This document shows, in pieces, positions 7,922 to 15,513 of a stretch of DNA of 64,000 nucleotides; position 1 is the first letter of the stretch, and each line of letters starts with the position of its first letter. Below the pieces are notes generated by a model. The model did no database searches. It saw only the letters and a program-made list of their open reading frames with translations, and was not told the DNA's origin. Location of the stretch: positions 1-64,000 of the forward strand of contig CAJOIP010000004.1 in the NCBI GenBank assembly GCA_905234785.1. The letters run 5' to 3'. The position numbers and the translations under genes are program-made. Origin of the DNA: an uncultured Eggerthellaceae bacterium (GTDB lineage: Bacteria; Actinomycetota; Coriobacteriia; Coriobacteriales; Eggerthellaceae).

Positions 7922-8104
7922 CTATTCCGTTTTCTTCGCAATGGCCTCTTCGAGCAGGGCCATTTGCTCTTCGGTCTTCTTCAGGCCGCGCACGACGATG
8001 ATGACGTACACGAGCAACGCGAGCCACACGATGGCGTACGCGCCGATGATGAACGGGGCCGACGGGATGACGGTGCTGTACATGTCTGCAAGAATCGGGT
8101 TCAT
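7922..8104 (-). CDS. ccmD: Small membrane protein, CcmD-like
   Basis: The 60-residue protein has one membrane helix (IIGAYAIVWLALLVYVIIVV) followed by a charged, helical cytoplasmic tail. Both its size and its position after ccmC match CcmD, which helps release holo-CcmE from the CcmABC complex. CcmD sequences are poorly conserved, so the call rests on size, topology and operon position. GGAAGGGAA precedes the ATG at 8104. Confidence 0.7.
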   Translation of the reverse strand: MNPILADMYSTVIPSAPFIIGAYAIVWLALLVYVIIVVRGLKKTEEQMALLEEAIAKKTE

Positions 8105-8143
8105 TATGATTCCCTTCCTAACGTGGTGGGTAAACGTGCCGGG

Positions 8144-8911
8144 TTAATCTTCAAGCTGGTCTTTAAGGGCCTGCATGCGCTCGGCCAGTCGCAGTTGGCG
8201 GAAGCGCAGGCGGTAGAGCGCGAACGCGACGAGCAGCATGCCCACCATGATGAGCGCCACGGTGAGCGCCATGTCGGGCGCCATGCCGCCTTCGCGCGTG
8301 ACGACTGGGTGGATGCTCGACGGGATGAGCCGCGTGATCATGAAGCAGATGGGCACGTCGACGAGCGCGATGATGCTGATGACGCCCGAATACGTCGCGC
8401 GGCGCTCGGGGTCGTCCACCGCGTTTCGCAGCACGAAGTACGCGATGACGATGAGCATGAGGATGAGGTACGTCGTCAGGCGCGGCTCCCATGTCCACCA
8501 CACGCCCCATTCGAAGCGCGTCCACAAATCGCCTGTCACCATGGTGAAGATGACGAACAGCAGCGCCACCTCCATGGCCGCGCGCGAGCACGTGTCGAAG
8601 CGCGCCTCACGCGTCATGAGGAAGCGGATGCCGTAGTACACCGCAAGGATGAGCGCAACGAACGACACGATGGCCACGGGCATGTGGAAGTAGAAGATCT
8701 TCTGGCTTAAGAGCTGCTGGTTCGTCACCATGTTGTCGCCGACGAGTTGCGGCGTGCTGAGCGCGGCCCCGTTCACGGGCGCGGCGTACAGAAACGCCAT
8801 GAGGAACCCAACCGTGGTGAGCACCGCGCCGGCGACGAGCGCGGGCAAAAGCACCTTGTCGGGCCACTGCCCGGCTTCGGGCGCCGTTACCTTCTTCCTG
8901 GCTTTTTCCAT
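8144..8911 (-). CDS. ccmC: Haem exporter/CcmE haem-loading protein CcmC
   Basis: The 255-residue integral membrane protein has six predicted helices and the tryptophan-rich WWD signature WGVWWTWEPRLTT, which binds haem on the outer face. Conserved histidines are visible in FYFHMPVAI and SSIHPVV on either side of it. CcmC attaches haem to the chaperone CcmE. It lies between ccmB and ccmD in a ccmEFABCD order. The GTPase-like or thioredoxin partners CcmG and CcmH are not in this window. Confidence 0.93.
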   Translation of the reverse strand: MEKARKKVTAPEAGQWPDKVLLPALVAGAVLTTVGFLMAFLYAAPVNGAALSTPQLVGDNMVTNQQLLSQKIFYFHMPVAIVSFVALILAVYYGIRFLMTREARFDTCSRAAMEVALLFVIFTMVTGDLWTRFEWGVWWTWEPRLTTYLILMLIVIAYFVLRNAVDDPERRATYSGVISIIALVDVPICFMITRLIPSSIHPVVTREGGMAPDMALTVALIMVGMLLVAFALYRLRFRQLRLAERMQALKDQLED

Positions 8912-8924
8912 CCTTCGATCCTTT

Positions 8925-9629
8925 CTACGCCGATACGACGAAATCGTAGAGAACCCAGCAGACGAGCAGCATGACGATGTCGTAGCCGCACGCGAGCACG
9001 AGCGGCATGACGTAGAAGTCGGTCCAGAACTCGGTGCCCGTGATGGCGGCCGTCGTCGCCGTCACGCATGCGTAGAGCAGCGGGTAGATGATGGGAATGA
9101 ACAGCACGGCCAGAAGCACGTCCTTCGAGCCCGTGTTGATGGTGATGGTCGAGAGCATGGTGCCGATGCCCGCCATGCCGACAGTTCCGACGAGAAGCGG
9201 CACCACGATGGCCGGCAACGTGGGCGCCGCAGGTTCGCCCGTCATGAAGAAGAAGTAGAAGAGCGGCACGGCGATGACCTCGACCGCGAGCATAAACAGG
9301 ATGTTCGCGGTGGCCTTGGCGAGGTACACCACCGATCGGTCGAGCGGCACGAGCAAGATGCCCTCGAGGCAGCCCTGCTCCTTCTCGTGCGCGAACGAGC
9401 GCCCGAGGCCGAGAAGCGACGTGAACACGATGAGCACCCACAGCAGCCCGCCGCCCATGTGCGCGATGTCGATGCCGCGCGCCGTGAGCGCGAGCGCGGC
9501 GCCGTACACGATGATGACGAGGAGCGCGTAGATGCCCATGGAGGTGAGCATCTCGCGCGTGCGGAACTCCTGGCGCAGGTCCTTTTTCAGCAACGTGACG
9601 TACTGCCTAAACGTCGAGGGCGTGTTCAT
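8925..9629 (-). CDS. ccmB: Cytochrome c maturation ABC transporter permease CcmB
   Basis: The 234-residue protein has an amphipathic N-terminus (LLKKDLRQEFRTREML), six hydrophobic segments and the CcmB loop HEKEQGCLEGILLVPLDRS. With CcmA it forms the ATP-driven machine that releases haem-loaded CcmE from CcmC. Its ATG abuts the TGA of ccmA, so the two are very likely translationally coupled. Confidence 0.92.
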   Translation of the reverse strand: MNTPSTFRQYVTLLKKDLRQEFRTREMLTSMGIYALLVIIVYGAALALTARGIDIAHMGGGLLWVLIVFTSLLGLGRSFAHEKEQGCLEGILLVPLDRSVVYLAKATANILFMLAVEVIAVPLFYFFFMTGEPAAPTLPAIVVPLLVGTVGMAGIGTMLSTITINTGSKDVLLAVLFIPIIYPLLYACVTATTAAITGTEFWTDFYVMPLVLACGYDIVMLLVCWVLYDFVVSA

Positions 9630-10340
9630 TCAGGCCACCCCCATGCCGACGGTTTCGCGGTACAGCGTCGCGAACGACTCGAAGTCGAGCTCGTCTTTGG
9701 GTGCGAACGTGACGACGCGGCCGCGCGCCATGACGAGCGCATGCGTGCACATGCCGTAGCCTTTAGCGAGGTCATGGCTGACCATGATGAACGTGCGGTC
9801 CTCGCGCGCCGACTGTATGAGCTGGTCGAATATCTCGACCGCATGAGGGTCGAGGCCCGAATACGGCTCGTCGAGGAACACGACGCGCGGGTCGTGCACG
9901 AGGGCGCGCGCGATCGAGACGCGCTGCGTCATGCCCCGCGAGAACGTGCGCACCTGGTCGAGGCGCCGGTGCGCGAGCCCCACGGCGTCGAGCAGCTCCC
10001 CCACCCTCGCCCGCGGGTTTTCCACGCCGTACAGCTCGGCGTACAGCATGAGGTTCTCCTCGGCGGTGAGGTCCGGGTAGAGCATCGGGGAATGCGAGAT
10101 CATGCCGATGAGCCCCCGCGCCTTGTCGGCGTCTTCCCTCAAGTCGATGCCGCAGATGGTCGCTTCTCCCCCGCTCGGCCGCGCAAGCGTGGACAGAACG
10201 CGCAGAAGCGTGGTCTTCCCCGCCCCGTTCGGCCCGAAAATGGAAAGGAAGGCTCCTTCCGGCAAATCGAACGTCACGTCATCGACCGCCTTGCGCGTGC
10301 CGAAGGCCTTGGTCAACCCGCGAACCTCGACAGCGTTCAC
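9630..10340 (-). CDS. ccmA: Cytochrome c maturation ABC transporter ATPase CcmA
   Basis: A 236-residue ABC ATPase with Walker A GPNGAGKTT, signature FSRGMTQR, Walker B VVFLDEP and the H-loop in MVSHD. It supplies the energy for release of holo-CcmE. I set the start at a GTG (10340) that overlaps the ccmF stop as GTGA, because a longer frame upstream has no family similarity and lies over ccmF. Together with ccmB it is the second step in the operon. Confidence 0.9.
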   Translation of the reverse strand: MNAVEVRGLTKAFGTRKAVDDVTFDLPEGAFLSIFGPNGAGKTTLLRVLSTLARPSGGEATICGIDLREDADKARGLIGMISHSPMLYPDLTAEENLMLYAELYGVENPRARVGELLDAVGLAHRRLDQVRTFSRGMTQRVSIARALVHDPRVVFLDEPYSGLDPHAVEIFDQLIQSAREDRTFIMVSHDLAKGYGMCTHALVMARGRVVTFAPKDELDFESFATLYRETVGMGVA

Positions 10341-12475
10341 GATGCGTCCCGCCCCTTCGTCCGCCCAGCGCGGGCGGCTTTCCGCGGCATGACAAGAGCG
10401 CAGAGCGTGCCGATCATCAGCATGCCGAAGCCAGCCCATACGAACAGGATGAACTGGTTCACGCGCGCGTCGAGCGAGAAATCGCCGTTCGCGTTGACGC
10501 CGCGGTACACGACGAACAGGTCCTCTTCGGGGAAGCTGATGACACCTGCATTGAGCTTCTGCTGTTGCGTCATGACGTCGAGCTGAATGGACGGCTTCAC
10601 CTGGCCGACGTACGCATCGTGCTTGTACACGTCGAACACGACGTCGTAGAGCGCCGTGTTGTTGGCCTCGACGTTGTCGGTGACCGATTCGCTGACGAAT
10701 TCGAGCCGGTACTCGTTCACGTAAAACGGTTCGGCCGTTTTTGTTTCCTCGTCGAAAGCCATGTAGCCCGATTCCTCGTACACGTACATGTTCGAGCCGA
10801 TGAGCCCGATGAGGATGACGGCCATGGCGACGTGCGCGAACGAGCCCCCGATCGCCGCACCGCGCTTATGCGGCATGCGGATGTTGCGCGCGAACATGAA
10901 CGCCGCATTGAAGAACAGCAGGCTTGCCACGAGCAGCCCCACGAGCGCGAGGCCGTTGTAGTACCAGGCGGGGCCCGCTTCGAGCAGCGTCTGCGAGTTC
11001 GAGTTGCCCTTGGCCATCATGGCGTCGTACACCGGCACGAACTGCGTTGCCCACCAGAACGCCAGAAACGCGAAGAGCACGACAGCGCAAACGGCCGGCA
11101 CGCGCGCCTGCTTGAAGAACTTCTTCGGGTCGGTCTTGCCCCAGGCGAGCAGCGGGCACACTGCGAGGATGAGCAGGTAGATGATGCCCAGAGGCCGCGC
11201 GATGGCCTCGTAAGCGGTCGTGCCGAGCGCATCGCCGCCGAACGGCAGCCAACGCGGCAGCGCCGAGCTCACCGTCATGTACGTGAGCAGCAGCGTAAAC
11301 GCGATCATGATGACGTTGTTGAAGTAATAGGCGGCGTCTTTCGAGAGCATGTTCTCGATATCGTCGGCGCCCTCGGTGTCGGGCCCGAACGATTTCCAGC
11401 GCATCACGATGCCGATGAGCGGAATGACGATGGAGGCGACGATGAGGCCGCCGAACAGCGCGAGCGAAACCGGGTCGCCCGCGAACGCATGCACCGACTC
11501 GACGATGCCCGAGCGCGTGATGAACGTGGCCACGATGACGAACGTGAAGGCGAGGCATGCGCACATGATGGCCCACCGCTTGAAAGCCCCGCGCTGCCGG
11601 TACACCGTGAGCGTGTGCACGAGCGCCACGCAAACGAGCCAAGAAAGCAAGCTGGCGTTCTCGACAGGGTCCCAGCCCCAGTAGCCGCCCCAGCCAAGCA
11701 CCACGTAGGCCCACACCGCGCCAAGTCCGATGCCGGCTCCCAGGAACAGCCAGCTTGCCAGGACGAATCGCGTCACGCGCTCGACCCACAGCTTCGTCGA
11801 GTCGTTCATGACGAGCGCCGCCATGGCGTATGCGAACGGAACGGTGAGGCCCGCATAGCCTATGAAGAGCATGGGCGGGTGAATGGCCATGGCCCAATGC
11901 TCGAGCAGGCTGTTCACCGACATGACCGACGCGGCGGCGGAAAGCTCGCCGTTTGCGTCGAAGTAGCGCTCGGGCGTCGGCTCGAACGGCATGTTGCCGT
12001 CGGAGAACAGCAGCAATCCGCAGAACACGGCGACGACGGCCGACACGACCAGCATGGCTATGTTGTCGAGGCGATAGGCGCGGTTCGCGTCGTTTGCGCT
12101 GATGCTGGAATCGCGCGAATCGAAATAGGAGCGGCCCAAGATGACGGCGTTGAACAGCGCGATGAGGAACGTCCAGAACAGAAGCGATCCGGAGCGTCCC
12201 GCCCAAAGGCCGGAAAGCCTGTACAGCCACGCCATGCCGTCGGTCGAAAGGGAGCGCTCCTCGAGCACGTACAGAATCGACACGTCGCCGCTCATGAAGC
12301 AGACGACGAGGATGGTGCAGCAGACGAGCAGGGACAGCGCGGTTGTGAACACCGCCCCCCTGCCGATGCGGTTTGCGATGCTGCTTCCCGAGAAGTGGCC
12401 GACGATGAGGAGGACGACCGCCGCAAGCGCCGCGCCGAACGCGACGATGAGGAACGCGAAGCCAGACGTCGCCAT
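10337..12475 (-). CDS. ccmF: Haem lyase component CcmF
   Basis: A 712-residue protein with about 14 membrane helices and the WWD domain GWGGYWGWDPVENASLL, preceded by the conserved HWAMAIHPPMLFIGY. CcmF is thought to take haem from CcmE and ligate it to apocytochromes. The C-terminal extracytoplasmic part (about residues 585-665) is followed by a last helix, as in the family. It follows ccmE by 3 bp. The presence of System I in a monoderm actinobacterium is unusual outside this class and suggests old transfer from a Gram-negative anaerobe. Confidence 0.93.
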   Translation of the reverse strand: MATSGFAFLIVAFGAALAAVVLLIVGHFSGSSIANRIGRGAVFTTALSLLVCCTILVVCFMSGDVSILYVLEERSLSTDGMAWLYRLSGLWAGRSGSLLFWTFLIALFNAVILGRSYFDSRDSSISANDANRAYRLDNIAMLVVSAVVAVFCGLLLFSDGNMPFEPTPERYFDANGELSAAASVMSVNSLLEHWAMAIHPPMLFIGYAGLTVPFAYAMAALVMNDSTKLWVERVTRFVLASWLFLGAGIGLGAVWAYVVLGWGGYWGWDPVENASLLSWLVCVALVHTLTVYRQRGAFKRWAIMCACLAFTFVIVATFITRSGIVESVHAFAGDPVSLALFGGLIVASIVIPLIGIVMRWKSFGPDTEGADDIENMLSKDAAYYFNNVIMIAFTLLLTYMTVSSALPRWLPFGGDALGTTAYEAIARPLGIIYLLILAVCPLLAWGKTDPKKFFKQARVPAVCAVVLFAFLAFWWATQFVPVYDAMMAKGNSNSQTLLEAGPAWYYNGLALVGLLVASLLFFNAAFMFARNIRMPHKRGAAIGGSFAHVAMAVILIGLIGSNMYVYEESGYMAFDEETKTAEPFYVNEYRLEFVSESVTDNVEANNTALYDVVFDVYKHDAYVGQVKPSIQLDVMTQQQKLNAGVISFPEEDLFVVYRGVNANGDFSLDARVNQFILFVWAGFGMLMIGTLCALVMPRKAARAGRTKGRDAS

Positions 12476-12478
12476 CCG

Positions 12479-13147
12479 TTAGCCCTCCAAGGCAACGACG
12501 GTGGCCGTGAACAATCCCGACGCGCCAATAGAGCCGGTCAGAATGACGGAAGAGCCCTCGGCCGTGTCGTCGGATAGGGCGCCGTCGTATTCGACGTGCA
12601 GCTCGTCGCCTGTCTCGTCGTCGACGATGACGAAGCGCTCGGCCGCGTCGACGCCTGCGAGCGTGCCCGCTTTCATGACGCCCGACACCTTGACGGGCTT
12701 GTCGAGAACGGAATCGCCGTAGCCGAGCAAATCGGCGATTGTGAGCGAGCCCTCGGCGTTCTCGTACTTCGAGGGGCATTTCGTCACGAGCTCGGAACAA
12801 TTCAGCACGCCGTCAGCCGTCTTCTTTCCGGTGCAGATGGCGGTGACGTCGTTGCCGAACGTCGCGGAAACGCCGCCATCGTAGCGCACGTCGAGCAACT
12901 GGGCGCCGGCAGGGTCGGTTTCGGTGTCGTAAATCTGAAACGTCAGCACGTCGCCGTCGATGGCAAACGAGTTCTCGGCTACGTTTCCCGTCACCTGAAT
13001 CTTCGCATCGTCTTGAATCTCGAGCGCCTCGGCAACTGATACGGTGCGCGCGGCTGTGTTGCCACCCACGATGGCAAGCACTAAGACGAGCACGATGACG
13101 ATGATTCCCGTCACGGCGGCCATGCGGCGTTTGGCTTTGGAGTTCAT
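12479..13147 (-). CDS. ccmE: Haem chaperone CcmE of the cysteine (CxxxY) type
   Basis: A 222-residue protein with one N-terminal membrane helix (about 10-28) and an OB-fold domain. The haem-binding residue sits in KCPSKYEN: Cys124 followed by Tyr128. Most CcmE proteins have histidine in HxxxY; the CxxxY form is known from some deltaproteobacteria and archaea. A C-terminal half (LTIADLLGYGDSVLDKPVKV...) extends the protein beyond the usual ~150 residues and looks like a second OB-like region. I start at the ATG 13147; a TTG six bases upstream is less likely. It is the first gene of the ccm operon. Confidence 0.88.
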   Translation of the reverse strand: MNSKAKRRMAAVTGIIVIVLVLVLAIVGGNTAARTVSVAEALEIQDDAKIQVTGNVAENSFAIDGDVLTFQIYDTETDPAGAQLLDVRYDGGVSATFGNDVTAICTGKKTADGVLNCSELVTKCPSKYENAEGSLTIADLLGYGDSVLDKPVKVSGVMKAGTLAGVDAAERFVIVDDETGDELHVEYDGALSDDTAEGSSVILTGSIGASGLFTATVVALEG

Positions 13148-13234
13148 GGACAATTCCGCTTTCTTTTAAGGGACAGTTTCTAGCCCCGAACTGCGATTTC
13201 ACGTTATTTTACTTCAAATTGCCATCCATGAATC

Positions 13235-13245
13235 TATACACTTTG
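13235..13245 (-). promoter_or_regulatory. Element shared with the nrfA upstream region
   Basis: CAAAGTGTATA on the minus strand is identical over 11 bases to the sequence 69 bp upstream of nrfA; here it is 88 bp upstream of ccmE. It may be an extended -10 promoter (TG then TATAGA) or a common regulator site that coordinates cytochrome maturation with nitrite reductase. Confidence 0.45.
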
Positions 13246-13259
13246 TTATTAGCGCCTCG

Positions 13260-13450
13260 TTAGGCCCGCTTGCGCCAGTCGACGAGGAAGAGGACGCCCG
13301 TGAGGGCAAGCGCCACGCCGAGGCGACGGACACGATGAGCGCGACGGCGTCGTCGATGAGGGGAACGCCCATGACGATGGCGCCGCTGATGACGAGCCCC
13401 ACAATGGAAACCGCAACCAGCTCGCCTTTTCCGCATGGGCAGAGCAGCAG
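13260..13450 (-). pseudogene. Remnant of a small two-helix membrane protein
   Basis: Read on the minus strand, one frame gives WLLLLCPCGKGELVAVSIVG and a hydrophobic run ending ALIVSV. A second frame then gives RRLGVALALTGVLFLVDWRKRA and a stop at 13260. Joined near 13322 they make a plausible C-terminus with two membrane segments, so a single-base shift has broken it. No start codon or family is recognisable. It fills most of the 13148-13503 gap; the rest holds the ccmE promoter region. Confidence 0.45.
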
Positions 13451-13503
13451 GAGCCAAACGTACTTTAGTCAGCTTAATTATAGGCCATGCGCGCACTGCG
13501 GCG

Positions 13504-15492
13504 TCACAGCGTGACGGTGCGCGTGCACATGGCGCCGACCTCAAACGAGACGATTCCGTCTTCGTTCGTCGAAAAGCGGCTCGTCTCGCGCGCGGCCTTG
13601 CACGCGAACGCGGGCAGGGCGAGGTCTTGCGAGAGCATGTCGACGGTCAGTGACGCGGGCTTGCATGATCGGTTCGCCGCCGTCAGGGACACTTCGCCTG
13701 TGGCCTCGTCAGCGCGCACCACGCAAAGGGCGTCTTCGCTGAGCGCCATGCAGTTCATGGCGCCTTGGCGAAGCGCCTTCGACCGCTTCCTCATGACGCC
13801 GAGCTGCCGGTAGCAATCGGTGAGGTCTTCGCCGCAATCGGCGCGTTGCGCGCGTGCGTAGCTGCTCCACGGCAACGTTCCGCGGCAAAACGGGTCGCTT
13901 CCGCCGTGCATCCCGCGTTCGTCGCCGTAGTAGATGCAGGGGCATCCCGGCAACGCGAACTGAAGGCCGGCGACCATCATCTGCAGCTGGGCGCCGCGAG
14001 CGTCTTGGGTTGGCGTGATTGCCCTAACGGTTGAATACTGCTCTTCCCGTGCGAGATGACGCAGCTCCTTGCCGGCGGAAAGCACCGATCGGACGCGTTC
14101 GACGTCGTGCGACGAGACGAGGTTCATGAGGCATCGGTACATCTCGGGCGGATAGTTCGAGGCCTGGAGCTTCAGGAAGGTCGCAAGCTGATACGCGTCG
14201 GAAAGGCCGAGCGCGAACTTCAGCAAGGCGTCGCGCAAGGGGTAGTTCATGACGGAATCGAGGGAATCGCCCAGCGCATACGTGCGCTCCTCGCCGTAGC
14301 TGACCTTCGTCGTGGCGTCTTCCCACACTTCTCCGATGAGAACCGCGTTGGGGTCGGCTTCCTTCACGGCTTCGCGGATGTAGCGCAGCACCTCGTCGGG
14401 TATCTCGTCGGCGACGTCGAACCGGTAGCCTTTCGCGCCCAGGCGTATCCACATGGGCAAGATGGTTCCCAGGATGTAATGCTGCCATGTGCGGTTGCGC
14501 TCATCCACTTCCGGAAGGGACGGATCGCCCCACCAGCAGCGATAGGGCGCCCCACCCTCTTGAGGTGTGAAATCGTACCAGCTGCGGTACGGCGACGACT
14601 CGCTTTGGGCGGCGCCGAGCTCGTCATAGGCGCCCTTCGCGTTGAAATACCGGCTGTCGTCGCCCGTATGCGAGAGCACGGCGTCGAGCACGATGGAGAT
14701 GCCCAGCTCATGCGCCTCGTGCGCAAGCGCCTCGAAATCCCCGTTCGTGCCGAGGAGCGGGTCGATGTGCTCGTAGTCGGCGGTATCGTAGCGGTGGTTC
14801 GAGCGCGCTTCGAACACGGGGTTCAAGTACAGCGTCTCGACGCCAAGCGAGGCGAGGTAGCCGAGACGCTGCCTTATGCCCTCGAGCGTTCCGCCGAAGA
14901 AATCGACGGAGTCGTAGGGCTGCCCGGCTTCCCAGCCGATCACATCGTCCCAAGAGCTATGCACATGAACGGGTCGCCCCATGTCTTCGTGATAGCGGAT
15001 GCCTTCGGCGCTCACGCCGCCCGACCCCCGCGCGAACCTATCGGGAAACGCCTGGTACATGACCGTGCCCGCAAACCACTCGGGCGTTTTGAAGCCGGGC
15101 GCGAACACGCTCACCTGAAACCAGCTTGCCGTATCCGGCTTTTCCGCGATCAGTTCGCCGGATGTCGAGCGGCCGTCGAGTTTCGGCACGTACCAAAACG
15201 TCGTTTCCCCAGCGCAGGAAAGCTCGAAGCAGTACCGCGCGACATGCGCTTCGGCTAGAAGCTCGAGCGATGCGCTGAAACGCCCGATTTCGGCTTCCAT
15301 GGGCTGGCGGCGCGTTTCGCCATGCTCGGCGACGAGGATGGCGACCGAATCGACAAGGCCGCCGGCAAGCTCGTCGACGCGAAGCGAAAGCCGCACGACC
15401 TCGCCGATGGGAGCCGCGCCTTTTGGCTGGCGGTCCCCCTCCCTGCACGGGTCATGGGCTATGCACCACTTGAGCTCGTCGATTTCAGCCAT
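13504..15492 (-). CDS. GH13 alpha-glycosidase with N-terminal domain (neopullulanase/maltogenic amylase type)
   Basis: The 662-residue protein has an N-terminal beta-sandwich-like region (about 1-150). Its (beta/alpha)8 barrel has the four GH13 blocks: DAVLSH, GYRFDVADE (nucleophile Asp), LIGEVWED (acid Glu) and VSSHDVER. The entry VMYQAFPDRFARG is typical of the cyclomaltodextrinase/neopullulanase group. No signal peptide is visible, so it acts in the cytoplasm, probably on maltodextrins or on limit dextrin left by GlgP. It follows glgP by 21 bp. Pullulanase-type debranching is possible but cannot be decided from sequence. Confidence 0.85.
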   Translation of the reverse strand: MAEIDELKWCIAHDPCREGDRQPKGAAPIGEVVRLSLRVDELAGGLVDSVAILVAEHGETRRQPMEAEIGRFSASLELLAEAHVARYCFELSCAGETTFWYVPKLDGRSTSGELIAEKPDTASWFQVSVFAPGFKTPEWFAGTVMYQAFPDRFARGSGGVSAEGIRYHEDMGRPVHVHSSWDDVIGWEAGQPYDSVDFFGGTLEGIRQRLGYLASLGVETLYLNPVFEARSNHRYDTADYEHIDPLLGTNGDFEALAHEAHELGISIVLDAVLSHTGDDSRYFNAKGAYDELGAAQSESSPYRSWYDFTPQEGGAPYRCWWGDPSLPEVDERNRTWQHYILGTILPMWIRLGAKGYRFDVADEIPDEVLRYIREAVKEADPNAVLIGEVWEDATTKVSYGEERTYALGDSLDSVMNYPLRDALLKFALGLSDAYQLATFLKLQASNYPPEMYRCLMNLVSSHDVERVRSVLSAGKELRHLAREEQYSTVRAITPTQDARGAQLQMMVAGLQFALPGCPCIYYGDERGMHGGSDPFCRGTLPWSSYARAQRADCGEDLTDCYRQLGVMRKRSKALRQGAMNCMALSEDALCVVRADEATGEVSLTAANRSCKPASLTVDMLSQDLALPAFACKAARETSRFSTNEDGIVSFEVGAMCTRTVTL

Positions 15493-15513
15493 GGGTACGC
15501 GCTCGAAGATGAC

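Noticed and set aside
10565-12577. 670-codon plus-strand frame opposite ccmF
   Set aside because: It is a high-GC shadow rich in Arg, His, Asp and Glu, antisense to a clear membrane protein.
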